From assembly GCA_005502875.1 (NCBI GenBank), contig SCMV01000006.1, positions 1 to 64,000 of the forward strand: a stretch of DNA of 64,000 nt. Reading direction: 5' to 3'. The position numbers and the translations under genes are program-made. Shown in pieces: positions 46,135 through 54,033 of this stretch (its first letter is position 1; every line of letters starts with the position of its first letter). Below the pieces are notes generated by a model. It was not told the DNA's origin and did no database searches. It was given only the letters and a program-made list of their open reading frames with translations. The DNA comes from Comamonadaceae bacterium 2PF (lineage in GTDB: Bacteria > Pseudomonadota > Gammaproteobacteria > Burkholderiales > Burkholderiaceae_C).

Positions 46135-46857
46135 TCACCATTCTCGGAGCTTGACGCGCAGCCGGGCGATGGATTGGCTGTGCAGCTGGCAAACACGCGA
46201 TTCGGTCACGCCCAGCACGGCGGCGATTTCCTTGAGGTTCATGTCCTGCTCGTAGTACATGCTCATGACGTACTGCTCGCGCTCGGGCAGGTTCTTGATG
46301 GCTTCGACCAGAGCATGGCGCATGCGGTGGTCTTCGAGCAAGCTCAGTGGGTCGTTGCCTTCGTCGGTGACGTGGCGATCGAGGTAGTCGTTGTCGCCAT
46401 CTTCGCCACTCATGTCTTCCAGGTAGATCAGCTGGGTGCCACGCACCTTGCCAAGCATTTCCTGGTACTCGGTCAGGGCCATGCCCATTTCCTTGGCGAT
46501 CTCGCTTTCCTGCGGGGCGCGGCCGAGCTTTTGCTCCAGGCTGTGCACGGCGCGCTCGATGTCGCGCTGCTGTTTGCGGGTACCCCGGCTGAGCCAGTCG
46601 GCGCCGCGCAGCTCGTCGAGCATGGCGCCACGGATGCGCTGTGTGGCGAAGGTCTCGAACTGCACCCCCTGCCCTGCGTCAAAGCGGGTCAGGGCGTCGG
46701 TCAGGCCAATCATGCCCACCTGGATCAGGTCGTCGATTTCGACGTTGGCAGGCAGCTTGGCGATCATCTGGTGGGCCAGGCGCCGCACCAGCGGGCTGTA
46801 CTGGCGCAGCATCGAGTCGACGTCGAGACGGCCTTTGGCGGTGTACGTGCTGGACAT
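46135..46857 (-). CDS. fliA: Flagellar sigma factor FliA (sigma-28)
   Basis: A 240-residue sigma factor. Region 2 (LAHQMIAKLPANVEIDDLIQ, FATQRIRGAMLDELR) and region 4 (LPEREQYVMSMYYEQDMNLKEIA, GVTESRVCQLHSQ) are complete. It directs late flagellar and chemotaxis genes. ATG 46857 is preceded by GGAG at good spacing; in-frame starts 12 and 21 bases upstream are less likely. It lies 20 bases after the flhG-like gene. Confidence 0.95.
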   Translation of the reverse strand: MSSTYTAKGRLDVDSMLRQYSPLVRRLAHQMIAKLPANVEIDDLIQVGMIGLTDALTRFDAGQGVQFETFATQRIRGAMLDELRGADWLSRGTRKQQRDIERAVHSLEQKLGRAPQESEIAKEMGMALTEYQEMLGKVRGTQLIYLEDMSGEDGDNDYLDRHVTDEGNDPLSLLEDHRMRHALVEAIKNLPEREQYVMSMYYEQDMNLKEIAAVLGVTESRVCQLHSQSIARLRVKLREW

Positions 46858-46877
46858 GCTGGGCTCCATGAGCATCT

Positions 46878-47702
46878 TCAGTTGAGTACGGGTGACACGC
46901 GGGCAGGCAGCGCTGCACCGGGCGACAACAGGTGGTCGAAAGCGGTCTCGCCCAGGGTGTGGGGCAAGGCGCAGCGCAGCAGCCCGGCGGCCAGCTCCAT
47001 GAAGCGGGCGTCGGGGTCGATCGAGGCGGGCTCGAAGGGGTCCAGGCGCAGGGCCACGCGTTGCGCCGCCCCCAGGAACTGGTCCGAGCACCGCGCAAGG
47101 CGACGGATCACTTCGTCGGCCTGCTGGCTGCGGCGTGGTGCGCACATCAGCAGGTCGTAGGCCATCCAGCCTCCCCGCTGGCTGAGCACCTTGACGGCCG
47201 CATAAGCGTCGGTCAGGCCTTCGGCCAGGTCGTTGGTGAAGACCAGGGGACGCAGGTTGTGGCCTCGGCAGCGGTCCCCGAAGATGCGCACCAGCTCGCT
47301 GGCAGAGGCGTGCAGCAGGACGACGTCGCTGCGGGCGGACGCGTCGGCCAGCTCATCGAGCAGGGTCGAGCAGGAGCCTCGGGCGTCGGCGAATTTCAGG
47401 GGCAGGCCTCGCGCAGCCATGTAGCTGACGTGCTCCGACAGGCGCTCGATGCCTTCGGACAGGTCGAACTCGGCGAGCTCGCTGGGCGCCCTCGCCTGCT
47501 CGCCCGCATCGACGACCAGGGTGCTCAGGCCGCAAGCGGCGTAGGCCGCGCACAGGCGCTCGAGCACCAGGCCACCGGCGCTGGAGCGGGTGTTGGCCAC
47601 CACCGGGATGAAACGCAGCACGCGGGCAGCGAACATCTGGCGCAGGCCCTGGGCCTGGTCGACAGGCTGGGCTGGGAGGGCAGAACGCACGGGTCGGACC
47701 AT
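46878..47702 (-). CDS. FlhG-like protein lacking the Walker A motif
   Basis: A 274-residue protein in the flhG position between flhF and fliA. The N-terminus keeps DQAQGLR at residues 15-21, matching the DQAxxLR helix by which FlhG stimulates FlhF GTPase. The next strand, where MinD/FlhG proteins have KGGVGKS, reads VVANTRSSAGGLVLERL, with no P-loop lysine. LVVDAGEQ and LVFTNDLAEGLTDAYAAVKVL keep the remaining MinD-like pattern. So it probably cannot hydrolyse ATP. It could still regulate FlhF. Start ATG 47702; the ribosome site is poor. Confidence 0.78.
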   Translation of the reverse strand: MVRPVRSALPAQPVDQAQGLRQMFAARVLRFIPVVANTRSSAGGLVLERLCAAYAACGLSTLVVDAGEQARAPSELAEFDLSEGIERLSEHVSYMAARGLPLKFADARGSCSTLLDELADASARSDVVLLHASASELVRIFGDRCRGHNLRPLVFTNDLAEGLTDAYAAVKVLSQRGGWMAYDLLMCAPRRSQQADEVIRRLARCSDQFLGAAQRVALRLDPFEPASIDPDARFMELAAGLLRCALPHTLGETAFDHLLSPGAALPARVSPVLN

Positions 47703-47722
47703 GGAGGGCGGCTCGGTGTGGG

Positions 47723-49513
47723 TCAGGCGGTGGCGGTGGCGGTGGCGGCGCGGGCAGACTGCTGCAGCATCTCGGGCATCGAGGGCGTGGCCAGGATCAG
47801 GCTGACCTCGTTGGGGTCGAGGCGGTAAGCCGGGTTCAGGCTGGCGCGCAGCGCGCGGTGCACCAGGGCTTGTGCGGACAGTCGGTGCCAATCTTCGGGC
47901 ACGCGTTGGCCGTTTGCCACGCCCAGGACCTTGAGCTTGTGACGGATTAACGCATCCAGCGCCGGGCCGAGCTTCACGGCCTCGTCCAGCTTGGAGAGGA
48001 CGACGCCGGAGCACTGCTGTGCGTGGTAGGCGTGCATGACGTCCTCGATGGCATCGCCTTGTGCCGAGGCGTTGATGACCAGCAGCTTTTTGATGGCCGG
48101 GTGAGACAGCATCTCCAGCAGGTCCTTGGTGCGACCGTCGCGCTGGGCCATGCCTGCGGTGTCGATCAGGATCAGCTTCTTGCCCGACAGGAGTTCGAGC
48201 AGGTCTTCCAGGGCGGCGCGGTCGTGGGCCATGTGCACGGGCACGCCCAGGATGCGGCCATAGGCGCGCAGCTGTTCGTGGGCACCGACGCGGTAGGCGT
48301 CCAGGGTGATGAGGCCGAGGTTCTGGGCACCGTGCTTGGCCGCGAAGGTGGCGGCGAGCTTGGCGGTGGAGGTGGTCTTGCCCACGCCGGTCGAGCCGAT
48401 CAGGGCGAACACGCCGCCCTGGTCTTCGATGGCGCGTTCGGTGTCGGCGGTGTTGAGGTTGCGCTGCAGCACCTGGGTGGCCCACTCCATCTCGTCGTGC
48501 TGGCCGTTGTTGACGTCGGCAGGCATGGCGTCGAGCAGCTTGCGGATCAGCACCGTCGAGAAGCCACCGTCCAGCAGGCGCTGGGCCAGGTTGGCCTGGG
48601 CAGGGGTGCGGCCCAGCTTGTCCAGGAAGGCCATGGTCTCGAAGCGCTCGGTCATCATGGCGCGCATGGCACGCAGCTCGCCGAGCAAGGTGGTGTTGGC
48701 CTCCTGGGCAGAGCGCAGGGCCTCCAGGGTGGCGGTGTCGGGTTGGGCGACCACCGGTGCGGCTGGCTTGGCCTGTGCCTGAGGCTGGGCCTTGGCAGCC
48801 GGGCGGGCTGCGGCGCGCGGGGCGTCCTGGCGGGCCACCATCTGGTCCATCGTCAGCTCGTCAGACAGGGCGGCGCGGCTGGCCTGGGCGCTGGGGGATT
48901 GGGCTTGCGCGACCTGGGCACGGGCCAGGGACTCGGCCTGGTTCGGCACCGCAGCGTGGGCAGAAGCCTGCACGGCCTGACGGGCGCTCTGGCGAGGCGC
49001 GAGCATGGGCTCGCTCACGGCCAGGTCCACGGCGGCGATCTGGGCGCTGGGTTGGCGACGGGGCTCGGCAAAGCGCTGGTTGAGTTGCGCTTCGGGCGCG
49101 GCCATGGCCGGCTCGGTGCGCGACTGGATGGCGGCCTGGCGGCGCTTGAGCATGCGCTCGCGCACATAGTCCTGGAAGGACAGCGTGCTCATGGCCAGCT
49201 GCTTGACGTCTTCCTGCACGGTGTGGGCCAGGTTGGCGACCGACTGGCGGGCAACCGCGGCACCCTTGGCCAGCGGGCCAGCGGCCTCTTCCTCTGCAAC
49301 CGGCTCCTCGCGACCCAGGCCTGCTTCGGCGGCCGGGGCACGGCTGGACATCGACTCGACCATGGCCATGCCGTCGGCGGCCATGGCCAGGATCTCGATG
49401 CCACCTTCGGCGGCGGGCTTGGTGGACAGCACGATGGCCTCGTCCCCGAAAGCAGCCTTGACCTTTTGCATGGCCTCGCGGCTGTTGCGTCCAATGAAGC
49501 GTTTGACGTTCAT
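47723..49513 (-). CDS. flhF: Flagellar biosynthesis GTPase FlhF
   Basis: A 596-residue SRP-like GTPase that sets the site of polar flagella. It has the B domain start MNVKRFIGRNSREAMQKVKAAF, a long Ala/Gln-rich basic middle section (about 90-270), and an NG domain with G1 GSTGVGKTTS, TLDAYRVGAHEQL and ILIDTAGMAQRDGRT. It overlaps flhA by four bases (ATGA). The 3' end has a GTGGCG repeat that codes for a short Ala/Thr tail. Confidence 0.95.
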   Translation of the reverse strand: MNVKRFIGRNSREAMQKVKAAFGDEAIVLSTKPAAEGGIEILAMAADGMAMVESMSSRAPAAEAGLGREEPVAEEEAAGPLAKGAAVARQSVANLAHTVQEDVKQLAMSTLSFQDYVRERMLKRRQAAIQSRTEPAMAAPEAQLNQRFAEPRRQPSAQIAAVDLAVSEPMLAPRQSARQAVQASAHAAVPNQAESLARAQVAQAQSPSAQASRAALSDELTMDQMVARQDAPRAAARPAAKAQPQAQAKPAAPVVAQPDTATLEALRSAQEANTTLLGELRAMRAMMTERFETMAFLDKLGRTPAQANLAQRLLDGGFSTVLIRKLLDAMPADVNNGQHDEMEWATQVLQRNLNTADTERAIEDQGGVFALIGSTGVGKTTSTAKLAATFAAKHGAQNLGLITLDAYRVGAHEQLRAYGRILGVPVHMAHDRAALEDLLELLSGKKLILIDTAGMAQRDGRTKDLLEMLSHPAIKKLLVINASAQGDAIEDVMHAYHAQQCSGVVLSKLDEAVKLGPALDALIRHKLKVLGVANGQRVPEDWHRLSAQALVHRALRASLNPAYRLDPNEVSLILATPSMPEMLQQSARAATATATA

Positions 49514-51615
49514 GCGTGGCCTCCGATCAGGGTACCGATGCGAATCGAATGGGTCTCAGGGATCTCGCTGTGTCCCAGCACCTTGAGACGGGGTGCGGCG
49601 CGCTTGAGGAGTCGGGCGACCGACGGACGGATCGCGTCGGGCACCAGCAGGCAGGCGGGGTGGCCCATGTTTTCCTGACGCTGGGTGGCCTCGGCGGCCT
49701 GGCGGGTCAGGTGGTCGGCGACGCCCGGGTCGAGCATCGGGCCGTTGGCGGCCGTCAGGGCCTGGGTCAGCAGGCGCTCCAGGTCGGGCTCGATGGCAAT
49801 GACATCGAGCTCGCGAACCGGGCCATAGATCTGCTGGACGATGGCCGGGGCCAGGCCGACGCGGATGCGGCGGGCCAGCTCGGACGGGTCGTTGACCAGG
49901 TTGGGTGCCACGGCGCAGTGCTCGGCCATGGTTTCGATGATCGAGCCCATGTCGCGGATGTGCACGCCCTCTTCGAGGAGCAGCTGGAGCACTTTCTGCA
50001 GGGTTGCGATGCCGACCATCTTGGGAACCACGTCTTCGATCAGTTTGGGAGCCAGTTTCGTCACGTGCTCGATGAGCTGTTGTGTCTCGACGCGGCCCAA
50101 AAGCTTGGCGGCGTGGAGTTGCATCAAGTGTGAAAGATGGGTCGCCACGACGGTCGAGGGATCAACCACCGTGTACCCGGCCATTTGCGCGACATCGCGC
50201 TGGCGCTCTTCGACCCACACGGCGGGCAGGCCGAAGGCGGGGTCCACGGCCTGGGTGCCGGCGATGGGGTTGGTGACGTGGCCAGGGTTGATGGCCATCA
50301 GCATGTTGGGGAAGACCTCGCCCTCGCCCACCACGGCGCCACGCAGGGTGATGCGGTAGAAGCTGGGCTTGAGCTCCAGGTTGTCCTTGATGTGCACAGA
50401 TGGCGGCAAGAAGCCGACTTCTTGCGCGAACTTGCGGCGCACGCCCTTGATCCGGTTGAGCAGGTCGCCGCCGCGCTCCTTGTCGACCAGCTGGATCAGG
50501 CGGTAGCCCACTTCCAGGCCCAGGGTGTCGACCGGCTGCAGGTCTTCCCACGAGGCCTCGCCATTCGGGTTGGCGACGGCCTGGGGCTTTTCTGGCGCAG
50601 GCGGCGCCTGGCGCTCGGCTTCCTTCTTGACGTGGATGCGCCAGGACGCGTAGCCCAGGCCACCGGCCATCGGCAGGAAGATCAGCGAGGGCATGCCCGG
50701 GATCACCCCCAGCAGGCCGATGATGCCGGCGGCCACGCCGATGACCTTGGGGTTCTCCAGCATCTGGCTGGTGATCTGGGTGCCCACGTCCTGGTCTTTG
50801 CCGACCCGCGAGACCACCATGGCGGCCGCCACCGAGATCAGCAGCGCCGGGATCTGCGCCACCAGCGCGTCACCGATGGCCAGCAGGATGTAGGACTCGG
50901 CCGCTTGCGAGGCCGACAGGTCGTGCTGGACCACGCCGATGATGAAGCCGCCGATGATGTTGATGAACAGGATCAGGATGCCGGCGATGGCGTCGCCGCG
51001 CACGAACTTCGAAGCACCGTCCATGGAGCCGTGGAACTCGGCCTCTTCGCCCACCTCGCGGCGGCGCTTGCGGGCCTCGGCCTCGTCGATCAGGCCGGCG
51101 CCCAGGTCGGCGTCGATGGCCATCTGCTTGCCGGGCATGGCGTCCAGGGTGAAGCGGGCCGCCACCTCGGCGATGCGCTCGGAGCCCTTGGTGATCACGG
51201 TGAAGTTGATCACCACCAGGATGGCGAACACGATGATCCCGACCGCAAAGTTGCCGCCGATCAGGAAGTGACCGAAGGACTCGATCACCGCGCCGGCAGC
51301 CCCCGTGCCGTTGTGACCTTCGAGCAGTACCACCCGGGTCGAAGCCACGTTCAGTGACAGGCGCAGCAACGTGGTCAGCAGCAGCACCGCCGGGAAGGCC
51401 GCGAAGTCCAGCGGACGCAGCATGGTGGCCGCCACCATCATCACCATCAGCGACATGGCGATGTTGAAGGTGAAGAAGATGTCCAGCACCAGGGGCGGCA
51501 GGGGCAGCACCATCAGCACCAGCACGGTCACCACGATGAGCGGCGCGACCATCATCTGGAACCGTTTGGCGTCGCCTGAGGACATCGCCAGCAGCTTCTG
51601 CATCCAGGGGTTCAT
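49510..51615 (-). CDS. flhA: Flagellar export gate protein FlhA
   Basis: A 701-residue export apparatus protein with eight membrane segments in the first half, the FHIPEP-type loop (GGNFAVGIIVFAILVVINF, then ARFTLDAMPGKQMAIDADL) and a cytoplasmic C-domain (VHIKDNLELKPSFYRI). ATG 51615 gives the standard start MNPWMQKLL, and a sigma-28-like promoter lies 33 bases upstream. Its stop overlaps the flhF start. flhB, usually directly upstream, is separated by a PEP-CTERM gene. Confidence 0.96.
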   Translation of the reverse strand: MNPWMQKLLAMSSGDAKRFQMMVAPLIVVTVLVLMVLPLPPLVLDIFFTFNIAMSLMVMMVAATMLRPLDFAAFPAVLLLTTLLRLSLNVASTRVVLLEGHNGTGAAGAVIESFGHFLIGGNFAVGIIVFAILVVINFTVITKGSERIAEVAARFTLDAMPGKQMAIDADLGAGLIDEAEARKRRREVGEEAEFHGSMDGASKFVRGDAIAGILILFINIIGGFIIGVVQHDLSASQAAESYILLAIGDALVAQIPALLISVAAAMVVSRVGKDQDVGTQITSQMLENPKVIGVAAGIIGLLGVIPGMPSLIFLPMAGGLGYASWRIHVKKEAERQAPPAPEKPQAVANPNGEASWEDLQPVDTLGLEVGYRLIQLVDKERGGDLLNRIKGVRRKFAQEVGFLPPSVHIKDNLELKPSFYRITLRGAVVGEGEVFPNMLMAINPGHVTNPIAGTQAVDPAFGLPAVWVEERQRDVAQMAGYTVVDPSTVVATHLSHLMQLHAAKLLGRVETQQLIEHVTKLAPKLIEDVVPKMVGIATLQKVLQLLLEEGVHIRDMGSIIETMAEHCAVAPNLVNDPSELARRIRVGLAPAIVQQIYGPVRELDVIAIEPDLERLLTQALTAANGPMLDPGVADHLTRQAAEATQRQENMGHPACLLVPDAIRPSVARLLKRAAPRLKVLGHSEIPETHSIRIGTLIGGHA

Positions 51616-51647
51616 GGGGGGCACATCCTTGAAGGGGGTTACAAGGA

Positions 51648-51675
51648 TTGTTGGCCGCCGCCCCTTCAAGCTTTA
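51648..51675 (-). promoter_or_regulatory. Candidate FliA (sigma-28) promoter of flhA
   Basis: On the minus strand TAAAGCTT (51675-51668) matches the -35 consensus TAAAGTTT in seven of eight bases. GCCAACAA (51655-51648) matches the -10 consensus GCCGATAA in six of eight. The spacer is 12 bases against the usual 11. The predicted start lies about 25 bases before the flhA ATG. Confidence 0.55.
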
Positions 51676-51874
51676 GCGAGATAAGCAGGGGCGGTGCGCG
51701 CCTATTCGGACCACGTTGCGTGGGGTGAAAGTCACGATTTGTTCCTGCGCGAAGGGCTGCCCCGGCAAATGGGGGATCGGCCTGTGATGGATGTCACATG
51801 TGAGTCGGCACAATGGCTTCGCAGCTGCCACTGGGGTACACGTGTGCGGCGCCACCAACAACCGGGGAAGAGAC

Positions 51875-52558
51875 ATGAAACTTCGCGCGATCACCCTCGC
51901 AGCGGCAGGCCTGCTGGCCGCCGCGTCCGCTCAAGCCGAATTGCAGACTTGGCGCTTCATCGATGTGCACGGGCTAGGGGGACAGCCTGCCGGCACGCAC
52001 ATCGACGTCACCTTTGACTTGGCTTCAATGCGGGGAACCGGCGTCGACACGTTCAACGACCCACCTGTCAGCGGCTTCGAAGCATGGACCGGGCCGATCG
52101 TCAGCTGGACCTTCAGAGATGTGACCTACACCCCAGCCGAGAACAACTGGATCCCCGCCATCGAGGAAACACAAATCCTGTGGAACACCCGCGCCGCACT
52201 GCCCGGCGCAAGCGGAGACATGTTCTTTGACGCATACGACATCGGGAACCTGTTCTACAACTCGACTGAAAACCTCTCCATCGGACTGCAGGGGCTGTCC
52301 CTGGGCATCCGGGAGGTTGATGACGAGATGGTCAAGAGCGGAGAGATCTTCGTCAATGGATCGCAACCCGTCATGACCTTGCGCGCCAACTCAGGAGGAT
52401 CGCTTGCCACGACCACACTGATCATCAGCGGCATGCAAAAGGTGCCGGCGGTGCCAGAACCCAGTTCGTGGGCCCTGGCCCTGCTCGGCGGCTTGGGCGC
52501 AGCAGCCCTGGCCCGCCGCCGCCAGCCCGCGTGCCACGCCGAAACACCGGCCGCCTGA
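51875..52558 (+). CDS. PEP-CTERM exported protein, unknown function
   Basis: A 227-residue exported protein with a signal peptide (MKLRAITLAAAGLLAAASA) and a C-terminal sorting signal: VPEPSSWALALLGG, a hydrophobic stretch and ARRR, with 11 extra residues after it. In such bacteria an exosortase removes the signal at the inner membrane and the protein goes to the surface or exopolysaccharide; no exosortase gene is in the window. The mature part is beta-rich (TWRFIDVHGLGGQPAG, IVSWTFRDVTYTP). GGAAGAG precedes ATG 51875. It stands opposite to, and between, flhB and flhA. Confidence 0.9.
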   Translation: MKLRAITLAAAGLLAAASAQAELQTWRFIDVHGLGGQPAGTHIDVTFDLASMRGTGVDTFNDPPVSGFEAWTGPIVSWTFRDVTYTPAENNWIPAIEETQILWNTRAALPGASGDMFFDAYDIGNLFYNSTENLSIGLQGLSLGIREVDDEMVKSGEIFVNGSQPVMTLRANSGGSLATTTLIISGMQKVPAVPEPSSWALALLGGLGAAALARRRQPACHAETPAA

Positions 52559-52585
52559 GGCCAGCTCATCCCGCCAAATCAACCG

Positions 52586-53752
52586 TCAAGCGCCCCGGGC
52601 AGCCGCCTTCGCGGCCTCCGCACGCAGCGGGTCCATCTCATCCGGCACCTGCAAATCCGGCAGGTTGCCCGGCATGGGTGCCCGCCCGCTGAGCGCCTGC
52701 TTGAGCTGATACACGTAAGCCAGCACCTGGGCCACCGCGCTGTAGAGCTTGACCGGCACCTCCTGGTCGAGCTCGGTGTGGGCGTACAGCGCACGCGCCA
52801 GGGGCGGCGCCTCGAGCACCGGCACCTTGTTCTCGGTGGCGATGTCGCGGATCTTGAACGCCAGCAGGTCCAACCCCTTGGCCACCACGCGCGGCGCGCC
52901 CATCGAGCCTTCTTCGTACTTCAGCGCCACGGCATAGTGGGTCGGGTTCATGACCACCAGGTCGGCGGTGGGCACAGCGGCCAGCATGCGCTTGCGGGTG
53001 CGCTCGCGCATGATCTGCTTCATGCGGCCCTTGACCTCCTGGTTGCCCTCCTGCTGCTTGTACTCTTCCTTGACATCCTGGTGCGACATCTTCATGCGCT
53101 CGGCAAACAGGAACTTCTGCAGCGGCCAATCCAGGATGGCGAAGCCGGCGATCACCAGCAGCATCGTGCCCATGACCTGCCCCATGGTGATGCCCAGGTC
53201 GCGGATGGCAGCAGGCAGGGGTTGGGCCAGCAGGTCGGACATGCTCGGCCAGACCTTCATCAGCGTCATCACGCCCACGGCGCCCAGCACCAGTGCCATG
53301 GCACAAGCCTTGAGCGCGTCGATGAGCTGCTGCTTCTTGAACAGGTTGCCCAGACCGCTGATCGGGTTGAGCTTGCCGAAATTGGGCGCCAGCACCTTGA
53401 AGGACATCACCCAGCCGCCTGAAATCACCGAGGCGGCGGTCGAGGCCAGGGCCACACCCACCCCAACCGGCACGACCATGATGAGCGCCTGCATGCTCCA
53501 GTCGGTCAGGCGCTGGAGCATGAAATCGGGCGAGGCCACCGTGCGCACGTCAAAGCGCAGCCCGCCCGACATGAGCTTTTGCAGCTGATCCAGCCACAGC
53601 GGCGTCAGGCCCATGAGCACACCCGTGGCCGCCAGCATGACCAGGAAGTGCCCGAGGTCCTTCGAGCGCACGACCTGGCCGTCTTTGCGGGCCTGGTCCA
53701 GTTTCCGCTGCGAGGCGGGTAACTGCTTGTCTTGTGAGCCTTCTTCGGACAT
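52586..53752 (-). CDS. flhB: Flagellar export switch protein FlhB
   Basis: A 388-residue membrane protein that controls substrate switching in flagellar export. Four membrane segments lie in the N-terminal half, and the autocleavage site NPTH is at 269-272, followed by YAVALKYEEGSMGAPRVVAKG. The last 40 residues are variable. ATG 53752 (MSEEGSQDKQLPASQRKLD) fits the family; a TTG nine bases upstream is less likely. It is divergent from the DUF1631 gene. Confidence 0.96.
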   Translation of the reverse strand: MSEEGSQDKQLPASQRKLDQARKDGQVVRSKDLGHFLVMLAATGVLMGLTPLWLDQLQKLMSGGLRFDVRTVASPDFMLQRLTDWSMQALIMVVPVGVGVALASTAASVISGGWVMSFKVLAPNFGKLNPISGLGNLFKKQQLIDALKACAMALVLGAVGVMTLMKVWPSMSDLLAQPLPAAIRDLGITMGQVMGTMLLVIAGFAILDWPLQKFLFAERMKMSHQDVKEEYKQQEGNQEVKGRMKQIMRERTRKRMLAAVPTADLVVMNPTHYAVALKYEEGSMGAPRVVAKGLDLLAFKIRDIATENKVPVLEAPPLARALYAHTELDQEVPVKLYSAVAQVLAYVYQLKQALSGRAPMPGNLPDLQVPDEMDPLRAEAAKAAARGA

Positions 53753-54033
53753 CGGGAGCAAGGCCTGGGCAGACCGGGGAATCGATGCCTGAGAGTGTGC
53801 TCAGCAAGTCCCCTGCGCGTGGCCCGGAAAAACCGCCCTCGAACCGGCCTGATCCCTCAGACACCGGCAGGTGAAAAACCAGCCCGCTGCGACTCAGCAT
53901 GATGTACAAATCGCGTCAAGGGGGCGAATGCCTTGGCGCTGGACAGAGCATCTGCACCGAAACCCACGGAATGGGACGGTGCGCCCCTGCAGATTCGCGC
54001 TTGCCACGCTTCGCGCCGGCTTAGGATGACCCG

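Noticed and set aside
47723-47760. Tandem GTGGCG repeat
   Set aside because: It codes for the Ala/Thr end of FlhF in frame; low-complexity coding sequence explains it.
51720-51874. Sigma-54 promoter before the PEP-CTERM gene (GGCAC and TTCGCA can be seen)
   Set aside because: The spacing between the GG and GC elements does not fit the strict -24/-12 rule; a similar weak pattern before 57039 also fails.
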